A stretch of 23,107 bases of DNA from an uncultured Oscillospiraceae bacterium (GCA_910588045.1 CAJUPS010000054.1:1-23107), one strand, 5' to 3'; counted from the first letter of the stretch, positions 9,201 through 15,530 are shown. Program-made: numbers and translations. Notes: generated by a model from the letters alone, not told the origin.

Positions 9201-9534
9201 GCGCCATTTGCAGCAGTACCTTACCCTCCGATACAGATTCATGGTTCTCATGGACGGCCCGATTGCGGGCTTTCCGCAGCGCATGGAGAATATCCACCAG
9301 GTCCTGCGTCAGCAGTCCCTCCCGCGCAAGGACATTGATGCGTTCCACCGCGGAGTTTTCTTTCGGCGGCGTGATCCTGTCGTAAGTAAACATCAGGTTG
9401 ACAATAGTCTCCCCAATCATACCGGTCTTCATCAGACAGGAGTTTGAGTCGGAGTAGAGATATGTTTCCGCATTTCGCCCAAATTGGGCCAATACTGGGA
9501 AATCCGTTTCCAAAAAGGCAAAATTGCTTTCCAT
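6268..9534 (-). CDS. hsdR: Type I restriction endonuclease/translocase HsdR
   Basis: HsdR is the ATP-driven DNA translocase and nuclease of the complex. I choose the ATG at 9534 (1088 aa) over one 30 bp upstream because GGAGGGGGG lies just before it and the MESNFAFL opening is typical. In order: a DUF4145-like N-terminal domain (about 1-115) with an RNRAVH motif; the HSDR_N nuclease with D245 and E259-A-K261; an SF2 helicase with Walker A ATGTGKT at 402-408, DEAH at 507-510, and the TALTATPA motif; then helicase C and a C-terminal EcoEI-type domain. This resembles the EcoEI-like (type IB) HsdR group. The gene is first in the operon and appears intact. Confidence 0.96.
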   Translation of the reverse strand: MESNFAFLETDFPVLAQFGRNAETYLYSDSNSCLMKTGMIGETIVNLMFTYDRITPPKENSAVERINVLAREGLLTQDLVDILHALRKARNRAVHENHESVSEGKVLLQMAHGLCEWFMQTYGDWNYQNQPFVMPQEQPLTVPANKTAQKAEEQRLVAEAEQAALAAQTVAIGTRRQQAGKAASQRQRSERETRYLIDQQLRQVEWEADTENLCYTNGARPVKGRNLAIAEWPTDSAAGNRGRVDYALFIGLQLAAVIEAKAEHKDIPSVLDYQGRDYPRCIRNEDKSYQIGAWGEYKVPFTFATNGRPYLEQYRTKSGIWFLDLRNPANAPKALRGWISPDGLRELLEKDIDAGNWALQAMPYDLLRDKDGLNLRAYQLRAIQAAEQAIIEGKRTALLAMATGTGKTRTVLGLIYRFLETKRFRRILFLVDRTALGEQAQDVFKEVKLAELMTLDKIYNIKGLNDKAIDRETRVQIATVQGMVKRVLYNDGETKPAVTDYDLIIVDEAHRGYLLDKEMSDAEALYRDQRDYQSKYRSVIEYFDAVKIALTATPALQTTEIFGRPVFQYTYREAVIEGYLVDHDAPHELHTHLRDEGIHYKSGDMVTTLDPVTGELTNSELLADELDFEVEDFNRKVVNENFNRAVLEEIARDIDPENVEEHGKTLIFAVNDAHADMIVTILKEIYGARGVDTSSIMKITGSVGEHDPRRVRDAIKRFKNERYPSIAVTVDLLTTGIDVPEITTLVFMRRVKSRILFEQMLGRATRLCPRIHKTHFEIYDPVGVYEALEPYNTMKPVVASPTASFSQLLDGLEAVEDPVHVQNQVNQIIAKLQRKRRSLDSQTLEHFASMTGGMDPAQFIADLARQTPEEAKQELLAHRELFDLLQESRPVGGRPVVISDAPDELVSHTRGYGGGSRPEDYLDTFSAYVQANMNEITALHIVCTRPRDLTRESLKSLRLALDREGFTVQQLNTAVSELTNEEIAADIISLIRRYAIGAELIGHEARIRRAVDKLKKAHRFTKQEQSWISRMEKYLIEESVLNADVFDEDGRFKAQGGFAKINKVFGNNLESIILELNEYLYDDGGKTA

Positions 9535-9571
9535 CTGTCTCCCCCCTCCACTTACGTTTTGCATGATTTAC

Positions 9572-9600
9572 AGTATATCCTATTTTCTCCCATAATTCAA
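9572..9600 (-). promoter_or_regulatory. Promoter of the hsdRMS operon
   Basis: On the minus strand, TTGAAT (9595-9600) and TATACT (9572-9577) are 17 bp apart, a near-consensus sigma-A promoter. The predicted start near 9565 gives a leader of about 30 nt before the hsdR ATG at 9534. Confidence 0.75.
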
Positions 9601-9705
9601 CAATGAACCTGTGGAGTTGTGAAATTCTGGAGGTTCCGCATACCTTCGTCTTTTTATTCATACATTTCCCCTGTCACAGTGGAAGGCTAGGACCTTTTTT
9701 GTAGG

Positions 9706-9734
9706 TTGTATTTCTCCTAAAAACGGTGTATAAT
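9706..9734 (+). promoter_or_regulatory. Promoter of the phd-doc pair
   Basis: TTGTAT (9706-9711) and a perfect TATAAT (9729-9734) are 17 bp apart. AAGGAGG follows at 9743-9749, nine bases before the antitoxin ATG. It is back to back with the hsdR promoter. Phd-type antitoxins usually repress their own promoter, so an operator is expected here. Confidence 0.8.
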
Positions 9735-9757
9735 AGACCTGCAAGGAGGAGTGCATC

Positions 9758-10000
9758 ATGAATATTAACACCGACAGTATGGTCTCCATCACCGAGGCCA
9801 ATCAGAACTTTTCCCGTGTGGCACGTCTGGTAGACAAAACCGGTTCCGCCGTCATTCTCAAGAATAATGTTCCCCGCTATCTGGTGATAGACTTCCGCCA
9901 GGCAGAACAGGAACGTCAGGCCCCTGATGAGGATGTGAGGGCAATCTCCCGCCGTCTGATCCTCCAGAACCGCGAAGCATATGGAGAATTGGCAAAATGA
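9758..10000 (+). CDS. phd: Type II antitoxin, Phd/YefM family
   Basis: This 80-aa protein has the Phd/YefM N-terminal DNA-binding fold (VSITEANQNFSRVARLVDKTG and a following VILKNNVPRYLVI beta hairpin) and a charged C-terminal tail (about 52-80) that normally wraps the toxin. It would neutralise the Doc toxin and repress the operon. AAGGAGG lies upstream and the stop overlaps the doc start by 4 bp (ATGA, 9997-10000). The antitoxin reads intact although its toxin partner is broken, so it may now act only as a free DNA-binding protein or as an anti-addiction factor against related toxins. Confidence 0.92.
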   Translation: MNINTDSMVSITEANQNFSRVARLVDKTGSAVILKNNVPRYLVIDFRQAEQERQAPDEDVRAISRRLILQNREAYGELAK

Positions 10001-10374
10001 TACGTTTGAGCGCGAAACAGGTGCGGATGCTCCATAAGGAATTGATTGAAGAAACTGGCGGTTTGCACGGTGTGCGGGATGAAGGCCTTCTGGATTCTGC
10101 GCTCAGTCTGCCATTTTAGACTTTTGACGGCCAGGCGCTTTATCCGTCTGTACAGCAGAAGGCTGCGCGATTGTGCTTTTCGCTTGTCAGAAATCACCCA
10201 TTTGTGGATGGAAACAAGCGCATTGGCGTACATGCTATGCTGGTGTTCCTTGCTCTGAACGGAGTGGAGCTTTCTTACCGGCAGGAAGAGTTGGTTTCTT
10301 TAGGACTCTCTCTTGCATCTGGCGTGTTATCCTGTGACGAAGTTTTGCAATGGATCATGCATCATCAGGGATAG
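9997..10374 (+). pseudogene. doc: Doc (Fic/Doc family) toxin broken by an in-frame TAG
   Basis: Reading from the ATG that overlaps phd gives a Doc-like protein of about 125 codons, the normal Doc length, interrupted by TAG at codon 41 (10117-10119). The frame continues cleanly on both sides. The Fic/Doc catalytic motif HPFVDGNKR lies after the stop. Doc proteins phosphorylate elongation factor Tu. In relatives the interrupted position sits in a PFQTF-like motif, so a single CAG to TAG change explains the break. The leading fragment (40 aa) lacks the active site. An in-frame TTG at 10171 could in principle restart a 67-aa piece carrying the motif, but I see no good ribosome site for it. No frameshift is needed. 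Confidence 0.9.
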
Positions 10375-10455
10375 CGCCGCCCTTGCCGACCCACACCCTG
10401 ACCCACTACAGGAAAAACTGTGTAGAAATAACGGAACAGGTAGCACGCAAAAATC

Positions 10456-10483
10456 AAAAAGTCCGGGCACAAAAGACCCGGAC
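10456..10483 (-). terminator. Leftward terminator beside the tRNA fragment
   Basis: A 7-bp GC stem, GTCCGGG with CCCGGAC (10461-10467 and 10477-10483), is followed on the minus strand by five U (10456-10460) and another U-rich stretch. It has no U-run on the plus strand. It would shield the island from transcription coming from the acs side. Confidence 0.6.
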
Positions 10484-10520
10484 GGATGGGAAAGTGCGTT
10501 ACCGCAGCCCCTATCGAATA

Positions 10521-10565
10521 TTCACACGCATGAGGCCACTGGTTCGAGTCCAGTAGTCTCCACCA
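10521..10565 (+). other. 3' half of tRNA-Val(CAC): probable attachment site
   Basis: The 45 nt fit a tRNA from position 32 to the CCA end: anticodon loop TTCACAC (anticodon CAC), 3' anticodon strand GCATG, variable loop AGGCC, T stem ACTGG/CCAGT around TTCGAGT, acceptor strand AGTCTCC, discriminator A, CCA. The 5' half is absent: the five bases before the loop are GAATA rather than the CATGC needed to pair, and no GGAGACT acceptor strand lies upstream. Tyrosine integrases commonly cross over in the anticodon loop and leave exactly this kind of duplicated 3' half at the far end of the element. It cannot be a functional tRNA. Confidence 0.8.
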
Positions 10566-10570
10566 AAAAG

Positions 10571-10603
10571 AAAGACACGCTTCGGCGTGTCTTTCCTTTT
10601 TGG
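10571..10603 (+). terminator. Terminator directly after the tRNA fragment
   Basis: AAAGACACGC-TTCG-GCGTGTCTTT (10571-10594) is a 10-bp stem with a stable UUCG-type loop, followed by CCTTTTTGG. It also has a U-rich tail on the minus strand. It starts 6 bp after the CCA and is probably the original terminator of the tRNA gene. Confidence 0.8.
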
Positions 10604-10734
10604 TTCCGCGACGCCGCGCGGCGCTCCACCCCACGAGTGATTGAAATGCTCGGGCGGAGTGAATCCGCCCTGCGCCAAGGTTTTCGCCACCTGTTCCTTT
10701 CGGGAATTTGGGCAGGTTTTTGACAGACAGAGCC

Positions 10735-10764
10735 AAAGAGGAGGCCCTATCGGGCCTCCTCTTT
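10735..10764 (-). terminator. Terminator of the acs operon
   Basis: A 13-bp perfect stem with a 4-nt loop (10735-10747 and 10752-10764) begins about 18 bp beyond the acsC-acsE stop. It is symmetrical in A/U flanks, so it may work in both directions. Confidence 0.8.
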
Positions 10765-10781
10765 GACTGCGCAGTACGAAA

Positions 10782-13067
10782 TCAGATCTCCAGATAGGAG
10801 TCCGCGTACAGATTGTGATTCTTGATGATGTCGCAGCTCTTGATGGTCTCCATCAGGCGCTGGTCGCAGGGGTTCACAATGGCGGAGGTCAGGCCCATGG
10901 TCATGGCCATGCCCACCATCGCGGCGTCCATAATGGGACGGATGTGCTTGGGCATACCGTTGGAGTTGTTGCTGAGGCCGCCGGTGGACTTCAGGCCCTC
11001 CTCGGAGAAGGCGCGAATGGCGTTGAGCACGTCCATCTGCTTATCCTGCATTCCCTTGATGACCAGGAACAGGGGGTCGAACCACAGGTCGTCACTCTCC
11101 ATGCCCAGGCTCAGGCCGCGCTCCAGCATGTTGTGGCAGTGGTGCATCCGCTCATCGTTGTCCTTGGCGATACCGTCGGCGGAGCACAGGGCAATGACAA
11201 TGGCGTCGTTGGCGGCGGCCAGGTCAATGTAGCCAATACGGCTTCCGGCGTCGGCGGAGTTCACGATGGGCTTGCCGTTGGTGCGGTTATACACCTTGAT
11301 TCCAGCCTCAATGGCGGCCATGTTGGCGGTGTCAAGGGCCAGGGGCACGTTGTTAAAGTTCTGCTGGAGCAGCTGGACCGCCCAGGTCATGAGCTCAGGA
11401 CCGTTGCTCTCCGCAGGCCCGATGTTCACGTCCAGATAGGTGGCGCCAGCGGCGATCTGCTCGGCGGCACGCTTGAGGATGGGCGCCTCGTCGTAGGTAT
11501 CCATCGCCTTGCGGATGGCGGGGGAGATGCAGTGGATCCGCTCGCCGATGGTAACGAAGGTCTGGGCGTTGGGGTCGTGCCCCTTGTAGGCCACGGGCTT
11601 GTCGTCGATCATATAGGGCCCGGTCACCACGATGGGAGGCGCAGGCATGACCTTCTTGGGCGCGGGAGCGGGCTCGGCGGCGGCCTCTCCGCCAGCGGGT
11701 GCGGCGGCGGTCTTGTCCACGTAGCTCTTCTTCCACTCCTCGTCGCGGAGGTACTTCACCAGCTGCACCGCCTCGGTGGTGCCGACGATGACGCTCCACT
11801 CGGGCAGCTTATCCTGGATCTCGCCCTTCATGACGGCCACCTTGCCGGGGATGATCAGGGCGCGGTTCTTGATCTTGTTGTTGATGTCGAACTCATCAAA
11901 GAACTTCTTGATGGAGGAGCTGGAGAACTTACCGGCGGCCCAGGCGGTCAGCACGGACATGCCGGACGCATCGGTAATCAGCAGGTTCACGGGCATCTTG
12001 CTGCGCTCGATCTCGCCGGAGACCAGGAAGTAGGTCAGCGCGAAGTCCACGGTCAGGCAGCAGGGGCTGTTCTCGTCGGCGCCATTGATGGGGTAGATGC
12101 CGGGGGTGACCTTCATGGGCTTCTGAGGATCGGTGAAGATGTTCTGACGCAGGCCGTACAGAGGCAGGGCCTTGGCGTAGGTCATCTCGGAGCAGACCAC
12201 GATGGAGCCGTACTTGCAGGTGAACAGACTCAGCAGAGCGGCCTCCAGGTGGGCGTCGCCGCCGGAAATCGCGGCCACGTTGACGATGGAGGGATAGCCG
12301 AAGGTCCGGTCGCCGTCCTTCAGGGCGGCGCGGCGGATCTGGACGGCCTCGGCATAGGCCTCCTTGATGGAGGCGCGGCTGACTTCCAGGATCAGGTTCT
12401 TGTTCCCGGCGGCCTCCAGCTTCTCCACCACCTCGTGGAGCTGCTCCAGGCTCTCGCCCTGGACGCCCAGCAGCGCCTTGGCGCCCACGGCCACAGCGCT
12501 CATGTCGGCATAGTTGTTGATGTTTGCGCCGTTGACGATGATGTCGCAGCCCGCGGCGGCCTCGACACCGGCCTTCATGGCCTCCACGTCGGTGGAGCTG
12601 AGGATCATGGGACGGCCCAGGGCCTTGGCCTTGGTCACCAGGGCGGCGAAGTCGGCGGGGGCCTTGTCGCTGCTGTGGGCAACGAACACCATCTCTACGT
12701 ACATCCGCTCGCTGATACGCTCATAGTCCACAGCGGGGATATTCTTGAGGACCTCGTCCTGCTTGGCCTCGTCCATGCAGTCGCAGACCTGGACGGCGTA
12801 CAGGGTCTTGCTGACCAGGGTCTTCTCGTGACGGCTGAGGACGGTCTCGCCGCCCAGGGCCAGCTCGCCCACCTTGTAGCTCTTCATCGGGGGCGCGGTG
12901 GCCTCGCTCAGCGTGGAGAGGGCCGCCTCGGACATATGGGGGCACTTCTCGATGGGGATCGCGCCGGAGGCCACCTTCATAGCGAACGCCATACAGGTGG
13001 GGTTGCCGCAGTCCTTGCAGTTGGTTTTGGGGGTAAGCTTAAAAATGTCAAGACCTTTCAGTGCCAT
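10782..13067 (-). CDS. acsC-acsE: Fused corrinoid iron-sulfur protein large subunit and methyl-THF methyltransferase
   Basis: The 761-aa protein joins two normally separate Wood-Ljungdahl proteins. Residues 1-449 match AcsC, with an N-terminal [4Fe-4S] motif (C17, C20, C25, C42), a TIM-barrel middle, and a C-terminal corrinoid-binding region; about 450 aa is full AcsC length. Residues about 450-480 are an Ala/Pro/Glu-rich linker. Residues about 504-761 match AcsE, a pterin-binding barrel (VTIGERI, YLDVNIGPA, LDTAN, NSADA, GLSNNSNG) that moves the methyl group from methyl-THF to the cobalt of AcsC. There is no stop or frameshift between the parts. It starts 14 bp after acsD, its heterodimer partner, and ends at a strong terminator. 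A fused form would tether methyl donor and acceptor. Identity is near certain; the benefit of fusion is inference. Confidence 0.95.
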   Translation of the reverse strand: MALKGLDIFKLTPKTNCKDCGNPTCMAFAMKVASGAIPIEKCPHMSEAALSTLSEATAPPMKSYKVGELALGGETVLSRHEKTLVSKTLYAVQVCDCMDEAKQDEVLKNIPAVDYERISERMYVEMVFVAHSSDKAPADFAALVTKAKALGRPMILSSTDVEAMKAGVEAAAGCDIIVNGANINNYADMSAVAVGAKALLGVQGESLEQLHEVVEKLEAAGNKNLILEVSRASIKEAYAEAVQIRRAALKDGDRTFGYPSIVNVAAISGGDAHLEAALLSLFTCKYGSIVVCSEMTYAKALPLYGLRQNIFTDPQKPMKVTPGIYPINGADENSPCCLTVDFALTYFLVSGEIERSKMPVNLLITDASGMSVLTAWAAGKFSSSSIKKFFDEFDINNKIKNRALIIPGKVAVMKGEIQDKLPEWSVIVGTTEAVQLVKYLRDEEWKKSYVDKTAAAPAGGEAAAEPAPAPKKVMPAPPIVVTGPYMIDDKPVAYKGHDPNAQTFVTIGERIHCISPAIRKAMDTYDEAPILKRAAEQIAAGATYLDVNIGPAESNGPELMTWAVQLLQQNFNNVPLALDTANMAAIEAGIKVYNRTNGKPIVNSADAGSRIGYIDLAAANDAIVIALCSADGIAKDNDERMHHCHNMLERGLSLGMESDDLWFDPLFLVIKGMQDKQMDVLNAIRAFSEEGLKSTGGLSNNSNGMPKHIRPIMDAAMVGMAMTMGLTSAIVNPCDQRLMETIKSCDIIKNHNLYADSYLEI

Positions 13068-13081
13068 GGTTCGGGCCCTCC

Positions 13082-14020
13082 TTACATCAAAGCGGCAACC
13101 AGCCGCGCAGTGGTCTGAATGGAAGCCGGGTGCTTGAGGATGACGGCGTCGCTGCCATAGGCCAGGCAGGCGGCGGCGGTCTCAACCTCCATGTCGATGC
13201 CGCGCTCCTCGGCGGAGCCCCAGCCGGGGTTCTCGCTCTCGGGTGCGGTGGACTCCTTCACGCCCCAGGTCTCGGTGCCCACAGGGGTGATGATGGGCAT
13301 CTGGAGGGTGTTGTCGTTCTGGCTCAGGGCGGCGGCCTTGACGCGCTCGAGGGTGGAGACCACGTACTCGAAGCCGTACCCGGCGGCGGCGGAGCCGATG
13401 TTCATAGCGACATTCTTCCCGTCCACGCCCATCTGGGTGATGAGGACGTTGAGCTGCTTGGCCAGGTTGATGTCCACGGCGGACTCGGCGCCCACCTTCT
13501 GGCCGTAGGCCATACCGGCACCGGCGGCCACGCCCTTGTAGTTCTCCTCCTTGGCGGAGAGGACCAGGATGTTTTTGCCCTGGAGGGCCTCGGAGACCTT
13601 GCTGAAGAGGTCCGCGTCCTTCTCGGCGTTCTTGCACCCGGCCACGACAATGGGCTTATCGACCACCTCGGCCACGGCCTTGGCGTCGGCCACGCAGTCC
13701 TCAATGGACTTGTTGGCCCCGTTGGGGTCAGCCAGGTCGAAGCGGATGCAGACGAAGTCCACGTCGGGGAGCTCTGCGGCCTTCTTGGCCCGGGCGGCCA
13801 GGGTCTCACAGCCAGCGTAGAATTCCTTCAGGCCCTCGGAGGGCTGTTCGGGGTCGTCGGACACGTCGATGCCGATCTTGGGGCGATTGGCGATAGGCGC
13901 ATCGAAGGAGTAGAGGTTGAAGACGTTCTGGCCGCCGAGGACGGTGGCCTTGTCTCCAGTACCCAGCGTCAGTTCGTTAATTTTGGCGCTGAATACCTGG
14001 GGCTTTTTTGCAAAAGGCAT
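13082..14020 (-). CDS. acsD: Corrinoid iron-sulfur protein small subunit
   Basis: AcsD (312 aa) pairs with AcsC and helps hold the corrinoid that carries the methyl group to acetyl-CoA synthase. The opening MPFAKKPQVFSAKINEL, the VLGGQNVFNLYSFD segment and the overall TIM-barrel length are typical of AcsD/CdhD. Start chosen at 14020, with AAGGGAG about 10 nt upstream. It is followed after 14 bp by the acsC-acsE fusion, so the corrinoid protein and methyltransferase are made from one message. The 667 bp upstream are non-coding repeat, so a separate promoter for acsD is possible, though none is clear. Confidence 0.94.
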   Translation of the reverse strand: MPFAKKPQVFSAKINELTLGTGDKATVLGGQNVFNLYSFDAPIANRPKIGIDVSDDPEQPSEGLKEFYAGCETLAARAKKAAELPDVDFVCIRFDLADPNGANKSIEDCVADAKAVAEVVDKPIVVAGCKNAEKDADLFSKVSEALQGKNILVLSAKEENYKGVAAGAGMAYGQKVGAESAVDINLAKQLNVLITQMGVDGKNVAMNIGSAAAGYGFEYVVSTLERVKAAALSQNDNTLQMPIITPVGTETWGVKESTAPESENPGWGSAEERGIDMEVETAAACLAYGSDAVILKHPASIQTTARLVAALM

Positions 14021-14062
14021 AGGTTTTTGTCTCCCTTCATTAAATTATCGGCTCATTTTATC

Positions 14063-14083
14063 TTCGCGCGCTCCGCGCGCGAA
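14063..14083. repeat. Hairpin, 8-bp stem
   Basis: TTCGCGCG and CGCGCGAA flank a five-base centre. It is the first of four hairpins upstream of acsD on its transcribed strand, about 40 bp before the acsD start. Confidence 0.6.
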
Positions 14084-14134
14084 TGGGAATTGTTTCTTAT
14101 CTCAGCCCGGGACCTACGCGGCCCCGGACTCCGC

Positions 14135-14164
14135 GCCTACTTTTGCCGCGCGGCAAAAGTAGGC
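14135..14164. repeat. 30-bp perfect palindrome
   Basis: All 30 bases are self-complementary around a central CGCG, with arms starting GCCTACTTTTGCC. It occupies the outer-hairpin position of the repeat element, equivalent to 14599-14624 and 22929-22954, but with different bases. Confidence 0.85.
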
Positions 14165-14173
14165 AAAAACGCG

Positions 14174-14192
14174 CTTAAACCTACGGTTTAAG
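14174..14192. repeat. Hairpin, CTTAAACC/GGTTTAAG
   Basis: An 8-bp stem with loop TAC, followed by AATCCC. It corresponds to the inner hairpin (CTCAAGGG/CCCTTGAG) of the other element ends, which is also followed or preceded by the same AATCCC. Confidence 0.7.
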
Positions 14193-14205
14193 AATCCCTT
14201 GGGGC

Positions 14206-14222
14206 ATCGCGCGAAGCGCGAT
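14206..14222. repeat. Hairpin, ATCGCGC/GCGCGAT
   Basis: A 7-bp stem with loop GAA, last of the row of four hairpins. Confidence 0.6.
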
Positions 14223-14598
14223 ACCTCATTACGGGGGTATTTGTTTTTTGCGCCCGAGGCACAGATTTCCGGTCTAAACTTATTGCCGTCCGCTTACAGG
14301 TCTCCAGCGTCTATTTTAGCGTGGTCATCGGTAACCCCTACCGTCTAGGACCGGGCAAACTCCTCGGGGTGCAAAACTATAGATTTCTCCGTTGTACCGC
14401 ACTTCTGGCGATGGCTGTAAGCCAATTTGAGAAGCGGCGCCGCAGTAAGCACTTCCGAAAGGACCGTGGGTAGCCGCAGAAGTGTGGCGCACCAACGAAG
14501 GTACTAAAACAGAACTAAACCAGGTACGTCGGAGGGAAAATAAACAAACCCATTGGGGGATTCTCAAGGGCGGCGTAGCCCCCTTGAGGGTGCTTTTG

Positions 14599-14624
14599 GT
14601 TCTTTTCGCACAAGCGAAAAGAAC
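14599..14624. repeat. Outer hairpin of the repeat, right end
   Basis: GTTCTTTTCGC and GCGAAAAGAAC (11 bp) close a 4-nt ACAA loop. The equivalent hairpin at 22929-22954 has TTCC/GGAA in place of TTCGC/GCGAA, so both arms changed together and pairing is kept. Confidence 0.75.
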
Positions 14625-14687
14625 GCCCTGCCCCGGCAGGGGCGAATCTAAAACAAGATTAAGCCGGTGCCGCCGCGCAGCGGCGGC

Positions 14688-15458
14688 TTACAGTGCCAGC
14701 CCGTCGAAGATTTTACGGACCGCCTGTTTAACCGGGCTGTCACCGGGCACGGTGACAGAGGGCTTCCCCTCCGCATCGTACTCATAGACCGTGTCATCAT
14801 GTGGGACGACGCCAATGAGCTTCATCCCATACTTGTCGATCTCCTCCCGGACGCCGGGGTTCAGCTCCCCCTTGGGAGCGCGGTTGATAATCAACCCAAC
14901 CTCCTTGGCCCCCAGCTTCAGATCTACGATCATCTCACTGAGCCGTCCGGCCGCCTGGACCCCCCGCCGGGAACAGTCACTGACCAAAAGGATCGTATCC
15001 ACCTGGGGCAGCACGCCCCGGCTCAGGTGCTCCAGACCCGCCTCATTGTCCACCACAATATACCGGTAGTTCTTGGCGTACTTGGCCACCTGAGAGGTCA
15101 AAAGACCGTTGACAAAGCAGTAACAACCCTTCCCCTGGGTGCGGCCCATGACCAGCAGGTCATAGTCGTCCGCCTCCGTCAGAGCGTCGGAAAAACGCAT
15201 CTCCGCGTAGTCCGCCTTGGTCATCCCCGTGGGGATCACCTGCTCGGCGGCCATCTCCGACCGGGCAATGTCCTCCCGGATGTCCCCCAGCGTCTCCTCC
15301 ACCTCTACCCCCAGCACCTCGTTGAGGTTGGAGTTGGCGTCGGCGTCTACCGCCAGGACCGGGCCTTGCTTCTTCTCGCACAGATACTCAATGAGCATCC
15401 CGCAGATGGTGGTCTTGCCTACGCCGCCCTTACCGGCCAGCGCAATGGTTTGGGCCAT
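14688..15458 (-). CDS. cooC: CODH nickel-insertion ATPase CooC/AcsF
   Basis: CooC-family MinD-type ATPases drive nickel insertion into carbon monoxide dehydrogenase or acetyl-CoA synthase. In the 256-aa protein the P-loop is GKGGVGKTT (9-17), a switch region VDADANSN sits at 37-44, and a CxC pair, C112/C114 in GKGCYCF, matches the metal-binding dimer cysteines of the family. I chose the ATG at 15458 because AAAGGAGAG lies upstream; an in-frame ATG 24 bp earlier lacks one. It follows metF by 72 bp. The CODH/ACS it serves is not in the window. Confidence 0.93.
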   Translation of the reverse strand: MAQTIALAGKGGVGKTTICGMLIEYLCEKKQGPVLAVDADANSNLNEVLGVEVEETLGDIREDIARSEMAAEQVIPTGMTKADYAEMRFSDALTEADDYDLLVMGRTQGKGCYCFVNGLLTSQVAKYAKNYRYIVVDNEAGLEHLSRGVLPQVDTILLVSDCSRRGVQAAGRLSEMIVDLKLGAKEVGLIINRAPKGELNPGVREEIDKYGMKLIGVVPHDDTVYEYDAEGKPSVTVPGDSPVKQAVRKIFDGLAL

Positions 15459-15493
15459 AGCTGCATCTCTCCTTTTGTTCATTTGGAAATCGA

Positions 15494-15517
15494 GAAAAGC
15501 TCGCCGCCAGTGCGGCG
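15494..15517 (-). terminator. Hairpin between metF and cooC, weak terminator
   Basis: CGCCGC-CAGT-GCGGCG (15502-15517) is followed on the minus strand by AGCTTTTC. It may reduce read-through from metF into cooC or simply stabilise the metF message. Confidence 0.4.
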
Positions 15518-15530
15518 TCTTTTTCCTTGC

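Larger units (their letters stand above)
10375..10781. other. Non-coding island boundary region
   Basis: No convincing gene lies between the broken doc and the acsC-acsE fusion. The stretch holds a leftward terminator, the tRNA-Val 3' half with its terminator, a GC-rich stretch with minor hairpins (10604-10734), and the acs operon terminator. The base composition shifts to GC-rich from here rightward. Confidence 0.7.
14135..14649. repeat. Structured intergenic repeat element with inverted ends
   Basis: The left end (14135-14270) and the right end (read inward on the minus strand from 14649) share an order: outer hairpin with an A/T-rich core, CAAAA-type linker, inner hairpin, AATCCC, then a GGGGGTATTT- or GGTTTGTTT-like stretch. 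The right end (14553-14649) is repeated in inverted orientation at 22902-23000; the first 54 bp differ at only two positions. The left end's GGGGGTAT...AGATTTCC block (14233-14270) recurs at 23006-23040. The interior has no gene. It looks like a non-autonomous, MITE-like intergenic repeat. Confidence 0.65.
14021..14687. other. 667-bp non-coding region, structured repeats
   Basis: No plausible gene lies between cooC and acsD. The region holds a row of four hairpins (14063-14222) and a larger element, 14135-14649, whose two ends resemble each other in inverted orientation. A small minus-strand reading frame at 14325-14567 lies within the repeat and has no family resemblance. No clear promoter was found. 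Confidence 0.7.

Noticed and set aside
10117..10119. The doc TAG as a recoded pyrrolysine codon
   Set aside because: No pyrrolysine genes or insertion signal are seen; all stops in the window are consistent with normal termination, and a CAG to TAG mutation is simpler.
10365..10736. 123-aa minus-strand frame containing LLDSNQWPHAC
   Set aside because: This peptide is just the reverse reading of the tRNA-Val 3' half; such frames are known spurious database entries.
10815..13118. 767-aa plus-strand reading frame opposite acsC-acsE
   Set aside because: It is the mirror of a GC-rich gene with well-supported motifs; its translation is Gly/His/Val/Leu-rich and resembles no protein.
14325..14567. 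80-aa minus-strand frame in the cooC-acsD gap
   Set aside because: Lies entirely in the non-coding repeat, with no ribosome site and no gene-like features.
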